Source of the DNA: Strongyloides papillosus
Taxonomy: Eukaryota > Nematoda > Chromadorea > Rhabditida > Strongyloididae
Reading direction: 5' to 3'
NCBI GenBank assembly: GCA_005656395.1
Contig: SRSI01000007.1
Coordinates: 372,001 to 436,000, forward strand
DNA: 64,000 nt
In this document: one piece after another, positions 11,951-20,332 of the stretch
Numbering within the stretch: the first letter of the stretch is position 1
Layout of the letters: every line of letters begins with the position of its first letter
Translations under genes and position numbers: made by a program
The notes under the pieces: generated by a model
What the model saw: only the letters and a program-made list of their open reading frames with translations
Database searches by the model: none
What the model was told of the DNA's origin: nothing

Positions 11951-13730
11951 ACTTTTTATGATATTATGCTCATCTTTAAGTCTACATTCAAAAATTTTTG
12001 TTTCGAAATAAACAGTCTATTATCTAAAATGAAACGATAAAAAATTAATTATTTTTACATTTGTTTTTATATATGTGTGTAAATTTGCATCATAAAATTA
12101 TTTTTTGTAGCATAATAAGTTTTTTGATTTAATCCATGATAAATTCGATATTCTGGGGTTTTATCTCCCCCTAGGTTTTTTTATCTTTAAAAGAAAAATG
12201 AGGTGATGTTAAAAGTGTTCACTCATATTAAATAAAGATATTTTATAAAATTAACTAAAAAAATTTGAAAATTACTCATATTGTTGGCAAAATATAAACC
12301 TAGAATTTATAATAAATCAGAGATTTATGAAAATTAAATGTATTCGAGATTGAATTTAATTTGCATAAAGAGAAAGAAAAAAGAATGATACATTTTACTG
12401 TACTTAAACCGATTCACAAACATTTGTTATTAAAATTAAATAATGGTGCTGTAATGGATTTGTGTTTACTTTATTACCAAACTTAAAGTTTCAAAAAAAA
12501 ACAATTGATTTTTTAATGTTTTGAATGATGTATTTTAAAGATGTTAATAAAGTTGTTGTATTTATTATATATAAATTCAATACTTAATCAGAAGTAAAAC
12601 CATTTAACATACATTTAAAATCATTTTATAATTTTATATCATATATTTTTGTATATGCGATAATTTGACGACATTATAACTCTAAACGATTAAATAAATT
12701 GAGGAAAAAATTGAATTTCAAAAATTATATCGACCAAAATGTAAAACAAGTCAAAAAAGAGCAAAATGAACAAATAAGACGGAAAATGATATAATAAATT
12801 GTGAGTGCATTAACAATATTTTATTTTTAATTAGATCAAAACAACCACAATTTTGGCAAAATTTCGTGGTTTTTTTCAAAATTAAAGCTTATTGAGAACA
12901 TCATCATAAATGTTTTATTACCATGACGATAAAATTAACGAAGCTCAATCGAACAAGCATAATTACATTAATTTATATTATGTTACAAGAAAGTTATGAC
13001 AATTGAAAGTAGTCCAATTTTTTTAGAAACTAAAAAAATATGCTATTTTTTAATTTCCAACATCGATAATGATTCTTTATTGAAAGTAATTGAAATATTA
13101 TTTTATTTTACATTTCTAACTATTCATGTTTTAAGTATAAATTCTATGAGAACAAGATCAAACAAACAATATTTTTGAAAAATACGTAAAAATGATCTTA
13201 TAGGGTAATAATTATGTAAAACGGTGCGAAATAAAAATAATGAACAATATTTTTAAAAAAATAATTTTTCAAGAATTAAGTGATCAAAATTACTGAAATT
13301 ATTTAAGCCACATATAATCAAATAAACAATATTTTTTGAATTAGCATACTTTTTTGATGATAATAATGCTATTAGGTATAAAATATGCTTTAAAACGGTG
13401 TTTTTATCATGATTTTTTTATCAAAAGTACAAAATTGACAATATTCAGTAAATAAAAACTTTCGTCAATCTTATTTTATTTTAATGATACTATACTCATT
13501 CGATAGAGTTTCGTTAGCTCTGCCATAATAAAAATAATCCATTTGTTATGATTTTTTCAGTAAGCTTTAATTTTGAAAAAAAAACTACGAAATTATGCCA
13601 TAAATCATGGTTCTTTATTTTAATTAAAAATAATAAAGTTAATGAACTTTCATATTTACGATATAGTAAAATCTAGTTCAAAAGAAGATTAAGCTTTCAA
13701 TCTGTAAAAAAAATCGTATCAATATTTTTC
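11951..13730. other. AT-rich intergenic DNA
   Basis: No gene or RNA recognised; only short low-complexity frames. Confidence 0.5.
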
Positions 13731-13932
13731 CATATAAAAAAATTGTATACATACAAAAACAAAAAAAAACATATTTTTTTAATGGCATAGGTCTTGATGG
13801 TACCATAATTTTTTAATAAGATGAAAAGTATTGTTTCTTAGATCTACTAAATTCTATAATCTCACGTTGTTAACTCAAGAAAGAAAAAGGTTATTAGTAC
13901 TCAAATTTTAGGGTTACTTAATGGACACCCTG
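13731..13932. mobile_element. Possible Tc1/mariner-type transposon end
   Basis: On the minus strand the segment begins, right after TA (13933-13934), CAGGGTGTCCATTAAGTAAC, a terminal sequence common in Tc1/mariner-type elements. The inner boundary is arbitrary and no matching second end or transposase was found. Confidence 0.35.
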
Positions 13933-14210
13933 TAAATAGTAAAGTTTTATTTTTATCATTCAGCTTTATTTTGTTCACTAAACTATTTTATTGTTTATTA
14001 ATAATTTAAATTTATCAATTAACATTTACAAATTTATTAGATAAATGATTTAATATTTTATTTAAAAAAATATTAATGTATCTTTTTTTTATATTTTGAA
14101 TTAATTAAAAAATAGACTTATGAATATTAGATTAAACTATGAATGCCATTCAAAGTGAAATTTTAGTAATTATCATAATTACTCGACTTTTTATTGTTTA
14201 CTTTAACATA

Positions 14211-14524
14211 TTATTTAGTTAAATAACCATCACTAAGAAACTTTTCTAATCCATTTACTATTTTCAGTCCTACTCTATAAGCTTTAGTATCTACCTGTAA
14301 AAAAAGTAAAAATAACTTCCACTGTAACTTACAAAATCTTTTTTTGTTTTTTTTTTCTTTTCATCAACATGATTTTCAGGTTCATCTTTTGTCGATTGAC
14401 TATTTTGGTTCATAAGTAAATTTTCATCATCGATTTCTGCTGAGCCAAATCTTATTAATTCTACATAAGAAAAGAATTGAAGAATCAAAAGTAAAAGAAT
14501 AGTCAAATACTTTACAATGTACAT
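14211..14524 (-). CDS. Small secreted protein, two exons (unknown family)
   Basis: Exon 1 is 14524-14333 (64 codons), a 38-nt intron runs 14332-14295 (GTAAGT...TTTTTTTACAG), and exon 2 is 14294-14211 (27 codons plus TAA). Splicing yields 91 residues: a strong signal peptide (MYIVKYLTILLLLILQFFSY), an acidic Asn/Glu segment, a Lys cluster (EKKKKTKKDF) straddling the junction side, and a helical C-terminus (GLKIVNGLEKFLSDG). A TATA box (TATAAATA on the minus strand, 14556-14563) lies 31 nt upstream. I recognise no family; size and the lysine cluster would fit a secreted peptide precursor or an effector-like protein. Confidence comes from splice signals, frame continuity and the TATA box. Confidence 0.55.
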
Positions 14525-14563
14525 TTTTGTGATAATGTTCTATTCATATTCTCGATATTTATA

Positions 14564-15559
14564 CTTGATTTGATATATTTAAACAGGAAAAAAAACAATT
14601 TTCATATTTGAAACATAAATACGTTAGTTTTATGTGAAATAAAATGCTAATACATTTTTTTTAAAATTATTTATATTTTTTATGCATAAAATATAATTTT
14701 TTATTTTATATCTATAGAACAAAGATTTGTATAAGAAGAAAAGTTATTTTTATAAAATATATTCTTTTATTAAAAAATTTTTATTTTAAATATACAAAAA
14801 TTATTATTTATTCTCTAAATACTGGACAAATATTTAAGATAAATTAAATTATTAAAAAATTAATATTTAAAATATTTTTTTATCTGCATATCCGCCAATA
14901 CAAATCATATTGCACTTTCAAAAATATATTAAATATAAAAGATATTATGTTTGAAAATATTTCTCAAGCCGTTCTACAAGGACAATATTAATTGAAATTT
15001 AGACGAAATTTGCGGGAAAAATAATTTTATATTTTACCTTAAAGCTATATGACAAGTAGATCACACAAACTTAGTTGATGAGGTAATTTTGATTGATATA
15101 TAAATATTAAAGAGAAAAGACCTTTTTTAACAGATATGAGAAATAATGATATAAAGTATTTAATAAAAAAATAAACCAAAACAAAGTCTTGGTAATTTCC
15201 CAGTTACTTTATGTTGGTGTTAGAGTTGTATCTAAACAATTATAATATATTGACAAACAGAAAACATTTCGCAAATGAGTATCCAGAAACTAGGTAAGTG
15301 GGGAGATGAGATTGTATCCCACCCTCCTTACTCACAAACCTTTTAATAAATAATGACATATGTTTATAGATATGTGTTGTTTTCTGAAAGATGAATCTTT
15401 AACTAATTTTATAAGCCGAAATTTCCTTTCATATTATTTTTCAATATGAAAGCCGACATATATTTTTTAAAAAAATTAATAAGTAAATATTTTTATTGGC
15501 ATCACAACCATAAAAGAAATGGTCCAATTTTAAAAACAACTTTATTCAATTTAAGTCAT
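14564..15559. other. AT-rich intergenic DNA with one GC-rich hairpin
   Basis: No gene seen. At 15295-15335 an imperfect stem-loop (GTAAGTGGGG ... CCTCCTTAC) stands out in base composition; it could be a small foldback repeat. Confidence 0.4.
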
Positions 15560-16186
15560 TTATTTACGTATATATTTGAATATTTTTTTTACTTTTTCCT
15601 TGTCCCTCTTTAATGTCAACACAGATAAGTTTCAATTTAGCACTTGAAATCCAATGGTTTTGTCTTTTGTCATTGGTTCCATCAGTTTGTATTTTTGTAG
15701 CACCATTATTTTTATAATGGTGTTTTGCCTTTTTCAGTCTTTGTATGTAATTTATGTTTACGATAGTAAGCTTCTTATTCTTCATTTAATTTAGAACTCA
15801 CAAGACAATTAGGTCTGTCTTTCCATCCCTCTAAAACACATTGTAGTTTCATAAAAATTCCTCTTTGACTGTCATTTTCTATTTTAAAGTTTAAGTAATT
15901 ATCAGCTTTCAATCTTTGATTATATCTTAGCACAAATGTATTAGGAGAACATTATAAATATCTATGGTTTACTGTATTCATGATACGTACAACTTTAGTT
16001 AAGTTTTTCTTTACATCTTTTGACTTAATTGATAGCTTTCCATAAATTTCTCTGTGTACGAAATGCTTTCTCGATTTCCGGATTATGATGTCCATAAAGT
16101 ACTCCATATTTACTAACTATACAATTTTATTTTAACCACTTTCTTAATTGTTGACTATGTAAGTCTTTAGCATTATCAGAATGTAA
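15560..16186 (-). pseudogene. Decayed retroelement integrase fragment
   Basis: Minus-strand translation, with stops and frameshifts, gives LHSDNAKDLHSQQLRKWLK, then YGVLYGHHNPEIEKAFRTQR, then a conserved-looking tail around RYNQRLKADNYLNF and GWKDRPNCLVSSKLNEE. HSDN...S..L..WL followed by H.NPEIE..FRT resembles a DDE integrase core (second Asp and Glu regions) from an LTR retrotransposon. The 5' part is cut off where the inverted-repeat element at 16187 begins. It is not from the intact element at 17178, whose integrase sequence differs. Confidence 0.5.
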
Positions 16187-16965
16187 ACTGGTACGGCATT
16201 CAGGGCGAAGTGAAGCAGATCGTACACTTAAAAAATTTATTAAATGCTCCGAAGCGGGTACGAATCAGATCCAGATATATCAGCGGATAGTAAAAATTAT
16301 TTTGAAAAGTAAACTGCAGTGCGGCCTAAAACAAAGTCTAAAGCATGTATATAAATAGTAAATCATTGTGTTGTTCCTATTACGTTTTATTTATCAGAAA
16401 GTTTTAAATCTTGTGATGATAAAATAATAAAAAAATTTTTGAAAAAAAATTATATTATATTTTCCATTATATTCTCGCTGGTAAATCGCAAATATTTTCG
16501 ATGTTCTTTAGTAAACTTTTTGTGTTAGTTAATTTTAAAAGTTTTTAAACTTATTGAACATTATAACAAATACTAAAATGCTATATACTCTACAATCCTG
16601 TGTATAAGGCGCTTTTAATTTTACATGATTGGATGAACGCGCTCTCAAATATTCATTCATTTTACACGATTTCCACATAATTATCTTATAAAATTAGTAC
16701 GAAAAAAACAAACTTCCATGAGAGAGAACACACGAGAGTATAAAACTTTTATTTTTTACTACATAGGCACCTTATACACGGGATTTTAGGGTAATTATAT
16801 TTATATGTAATAACATTTTTAAGTACAAAAAATTTACAAATATCCGCAGTTACATACGGATCGGACAGATAGCAAAATTCTCGATCCTGAACTGCTTCGG
16901 ATGATCAACTATTCGCTCCACTCCGTAATATGCTGATTTATATTTATTCCCAACACCGTACTAGT
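16187..16965. mobile_element. Inverted-repeat DNA element, family B copy 1
   Basis: Ends are ACTGGTACGGCATTCAGGGC and, reversed, ACTAGTACGGTGTTGGGAAT. Subterminal and internal sequence aligns along most of its length with 32952-33628 (shared landmarks CCGCGGATAG-like motif, AGTAAACT.CAGTGCG, GTTAGTTAATTTTAAAAG, ATCAACTAT). No coding capacity. No clear target duplication. A second 192-bp element is inserted in it. Confidence 0.65.
16594..16785. mobile_element. 192-bp MITE nested in family B copy 1
   Basis: Terminal inverted repeats AATCCTGTGTATAAGGCGC and, reversed, AATCCCGTGTATAAGGTGC. The other family B copy lacks this insert, which supports it being a separate insertion. Confidence 0.55.
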
Positions 16966-17308
16966 TTGTACTAATAGAATTTTTATTAACTTTATGTTGA
17001 ATTTAAAATATATTATAATTGTTTAGCAAAAAGAACTATTTATAATATTTAGATAATAATTTTTTTAGGTAAAATTTATTTTTATTTTACTATAGCCCCT
17101 ATAATTTATAACAATTATTATAACGAACACGCACAAATTAATAATATAAATAACAATTACTTTCAATCTTTAACAATCGTTATGCTTGCTGTGGAAACAA
17201 GCAGATAATGAATAAAATTTATTAGAGTAAACACACACACACTGTAAAATATAAAATTGGGGTATATTAACAATCAAGCATTCTTTCGATAATGAATTAT
17301 TAAGAGTA

Positions 17309-18418
17309 CACACAGAAATTTTTCTATCCTAAAACATGCAATTTTATATATTTAAGTATAAAAATTACACAAGTCGCATTTGATTAGATAGAATTTTTTT
17401 TAAAATATTTTATATTTAAATTTTCTACTAAAATAGATATTTTTTACAAAAATATAAAATTGTGTAGATATAATAATAAACTGCTCAAATTTAAATTGAG
17501 GGGATAGAATTTTGGGTAAAGGTACACTAGCCGTATTGGGCTAATATATATTTACTTCTAATACAAAGGGGGGCAAATACATACTAACCCAATACGGCTA
17601 GTGTACCTTTACCCGAATTTTTAAAATTAATTTGCACGAAAACACGTCGCAATTATTCAAACGACGCAAGAGTTAATAATTTAACGAAATAAATTTCAAT
17701 TGTTTAATTCTTCTGTACTTTTATTTGAAAGTCTAGTGTTAAAAGGGTGTCGTATTAATTTTTTTACGTATAAACATTTAAATAGAAAAATTGTTAATCT
17801 TTAAAAAGTATATGATGAAACAAAAATTCAAAAAATTAAAGCTTCTTTTGCTATTAATAAAAAGAAATAAATAAAAAACGATGAAAAAACATTAGTAAAT
17901 ATTAATGAAGATTGATGAAGATTGGTGAATCTGAAATAATGTTCTGTGAAGAAGTAGCTCGTTTTCCTAAATTAACCATTTAACTAGAGAGAAATTAAAT
18001 ACTTTGGGTCTACATAATTTTTATTTTAAAAAGTAGTATTTCTAATACAAATTGTTATTATTAATGAATTACAGATACGAAAAAGATCTTTCAATTAAAA
18101 TTGAATCTTGTAAATGTTACCAGATAAGTAAAAAGTCTCTAAATATTTGAATATAAATCTTTAGAAAATTTAAACTTTTTCAATCCATAAACAATGTAGG
18201 CAATTTTTAAAATGTAGATTAATTTTCCGTCAAATTTTATCGCTTAATAATTTTGCGATAATCAACTTTTTTTTTTGAATATTTTGAGAAAGATAGAATT
18301 TTTAAAAAATTTAAATATTTATTCAAAATAATTTATGTTATTTAATTGAATATAAAAAATTCTATCTTCTCAAAGCTTATTTAAGTACCATGTTTTGAGA
18401 TAGAATAATTTCTGTGTG
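17309..18418. mobile_element. 1110-bp Tc1/mariner-type non-autonomous element inserted in the 3' LTR
   Basis: Left end CACACAGAAATTTTTCTATC, right end reversed CACACAGAAATTATTCTATC, followed on both sides by an AAAACATG block; flanked by duplicated TA (17307-17308, 18419-18420). The uninterrupted site is preserved in the other LTR at 25789-25790, which defines the ends exactly. No transposase ORF. The terminal CACA(C/G)A...A run recalls family A at 4936, but the subterminal sequence is different. Confidence 0.9.
17514..17614. mobile_element. 101-bp foldback MITE nested inside the LTR-inserted element
   Basis: Perfect 27-bp inverted arms (GGGTAAAGGTACACTAGCCG...; 17514-17540 and 17588-17614), with imperfect pairing continuing inwards to a short G-rich loop. 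GAATTTT stands immediately outside both ends, a plausible 7-bp target duplication. Confidence 0.75.
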
Positions 18419-18707
18419 TATATATATTCCCGGGTTTCTTGCTCTTTTATATTCTCGGCTGAGTGTAATATTATTATTGGTTCCTGGGAGAATAAACATT
18501 ACTCTCGGTGATGATTCATCTCCTTGTTTTAAATTTGCTTCTTCTACGAAATTCTAGAAATTTCTGGAGGCATTACGTCTCCCTTCCCGTTTGTTGATGT
18601 CCTCAGCAATGCTTCTATTTTTGTTTTACTGCCCTCGGCAACATTTGGAACATCGTACATCTTTATATGGTATTTAAGTTGTTAACCCATGATGACAGTC
18701 ATTTACC

Positions 18708-18995
18708 ATGCCTCTTGCTGACGATATTGAGAAGATCGCCTTGTATTCTTTCCTGGCGATGATTTTTAATATAATTTGTAAGTAGTCATAATTTTCTCTT
18801 CTTTTTATACTTAACCTTTGTTTTCCCTCTTTTTTTTTTTTTTTTTCAGCTTTGTTATGCCAAATAGGTTTATTCTATTTTGAAAATTTCATACTTTCCA
18901 AAAAGAGGGGTAGCAGTCCTCACGGGTCCGTTCCAGTCGCTGCCGGTGCTTTGCCCACCGATCCGGAAAATCCTTTACCTCAAAATACTCCTTAA
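18708..18995 (+). CDS. Putative antisense two-exon membrane protein within the retrotransposon
   Basis: On the strand opposite to gag-pol, exon 1 (18708-18777) and exon 2 (18850-18995) are joined by a 72-nt intron with a consensus donor (GTAAGT) and a long poly-T tract ending CAG. Joined length is 216 nt, 71 codons plus stop, with an in-frame stop just upstream of the ATG. The product has a short acidic N-terminus, one hydrophobic helix of about 25 residues crossing the splice junction, a KKRG basic stop-transfer, and a Pro-rich tail. AATAAA follows at 19108-19113. It may be an accessory gene of the element or a captured fragment. No family recognised. Splicing is inferred from signals only. 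Confidence 0.45.
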
Positions 18996-19107
18996 TTCTT
19001 CATTCCTGGAAATCATTGATCTTCTAAAAATTTTAAACCGTCATCGTTCTAAGATACTTTGTGGAATTCTGTTTATCGCACGTGTATTGTTAATGAAGTG
19101 TTAATAT

Positions 19108-19113
19108 AATAAA
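19108..19113 (+). terminator. Poly(A) signal for the antisense gene
   Basis: AATAAA on the plus strand, 112 nt after the antisense stop codon. Confidence 0.4.
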
Positions 19114-19304
19114 GATTTTGTTAAAATTTCGGTAAATTGTGTGTGTGTCTTTGACAAATATGGTGATGTTGTTATGATCGTATTATAAGTAGAAAAATAA
19201 TTTGTGTTATATAAAAATATAGTTGAAATAATGAAGAAAAGATAAAAGTAAGTATTAGTATATGATAGAAATAATATGAATATGTTGTAAGGGGAATTGG
19301 TTAA

Positions 19305-19916
19305 TTAATCTTCTTCCTTGTACTCTACAATTTCTCCATCTTCCACCGGTTCAGGTGATCCATTGGGTACCGGTGTTCTTCTTTCAAGGACCGGTGGTAG
19401 TGGTGGTGGTGTTGGTGGACGTACTGTTGTTCGTCTTACTTTTACTTTTTGGGGATCGAACTGAACTTGGGTAGTGTATCCTCTTTTGAGGTTCCTAACG
19501 AAGTATATGTTTTCACCTTCGACGGTAAAAAGGTCAGTGAAGGAGTCAGATCTTAAAAATTCTTCAAACGTCTTGTCCACGAATCCTTCAAAGCGTTCTT
19601 CTGTTAGTTTATAGGTGTCAAAAAAGTCAGCCTTTATTCTGGCTATGGTGTTATCTGTTCTCTGGCGGAGTGAGTAAACCAAGGAAGCCATCTTTCTCTC
19701 CATGTTTTCTTGGAGAGTTTCTTGTATTACCACTATCATGCGGAGGTGGCTTTTCAGATCGAAGGTGCGTGGGTCTCCGCAATTATTCCAGTCTTCTACC
19801 ATTTGATGGCAGAAGTCCATTGTGTCCATAAGATATTCCGTGGACACTCTTCTTGAATTTGCCATGTTAGTGGAATACTTTTGAGTAAATGATATACTTG
19901 ATGCTATTCCCCTCAT
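19305..19916 (-). CDS. Accessory ORF of the retrotransposon (env position, not env-like)
   Basis: 203 codons from the first ATG, but a TATA box (TATAAATA, 19916-19923) sits at that ATG, so translation more likely starts at the next Met (19865, 186 residues). This leaves a 50-nt gap between TATA box and start, as in nearby host genes. The predicted protein is charged and helical for about 120 residues (a region such as MERKMASLVYSLRQRTDN), then has a Pro-rich tract (RPPTPPPLPPVLERRTP) and an acidic C-terminus. No signal peptide, transmembrane helix, zinc knuckle or enzyme motif, so it is not an envelope gene. It lies between pol and the 3' LTR, same strand as pol, with base composition like the rest of the element. 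Function unknown; a nucleic-acid or host-factor adaptor is possible. Confidence 0.65.
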   Translation of the reverse strand: MRGIASSISFTQKYSTNMANSRRVSTEYLMDTMDFCHQMVEDWNNCGDPRTFDLKSHLRMIVVIQETLQENMERKMASLVYSLRQRTDNTIARIKADFFDTYKLTEERFEGFVDKTFEEFLRSDSFTDLFTVEGENIYFVRNLKRGYTTQVQFDPQKVKVRRTTVRPPTPPPLPPVLERRTPVPNGSPEPVEDGEIVEYKEED

Positions 19917-19923
19917 ATTTATA
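19916..19923 (-). promoter_or_regulatory. Internal TATA box upstream of the accessory ORF
   Basis: TATAAATA on the minus strand, 50 nt before the ATG at 19865. Suggests independent transcription of the accessory ORF rather than expression from the LTR. Confidence 0.45.
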
Positions 19924-20332
19924 GTCTTCTTTGTTGTTGTTTGTTTTTTTTTCGTTTTTAATATTCTGGAATTTTGATGGATTTCTGTTTTGAATTATCT
20001 TATAATTTTCTTCAGTTTTTGTGGCTATTCCATAATTTTATTTTTCTTTTCAAATTTTCTCAGGATGTATAGTGTAATTTTTAATGGATATTAACAAAAT
20101 TGTTTGTTCACTTTCATTTTCATGTAGGACGAAGTGGAAATTTTAATGTTTAGATTCATATAAATTGTTTATGGATAATTATCCTTGTCAAATTTTCTCA
20201 TGATATTTAGTGTAATTTTTCTTGTATAATGCAGTCATTGTTTAAAATTTCTGTTAAGATTACTTACTTATATCGATTTTGGTTGTCCACGTATATAAAG
20301 GTATAAGATAAGAAGATAAATTTCATTTTTCT
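19924..20332. other. Spacer between pol and the accessory ORF
   Basis: No ORF; T-rich on the plus strand. Confidence 0.5.

Larger units (their letters stand above)
17178..18577 (-). repeat. 3' LTR, split by an inserted DNA element
   Basis: Identical to the 5' LTR except A for T in GAATTATTAAGAG, once the 1110-bp insertion and its duplicated TA are removed. Holds the poly(A) signal AATAAA (minus strand, 17218-17223) and the LTR TATA box; the insertion falls between them. Confidence 0.93.

Noticed and set aside
15564..15785. 73-codon minus-strand ORF as an independent gene
   Set aside because: It is continuous with the broken integrase-like sequence to its right.
18880..19104. 74-codon plus-strand ORF in the retrotransposon
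   Set aside because: It overlaps exon 2 of the spliced antisense model in another frame, and has no upstream signals of its own.
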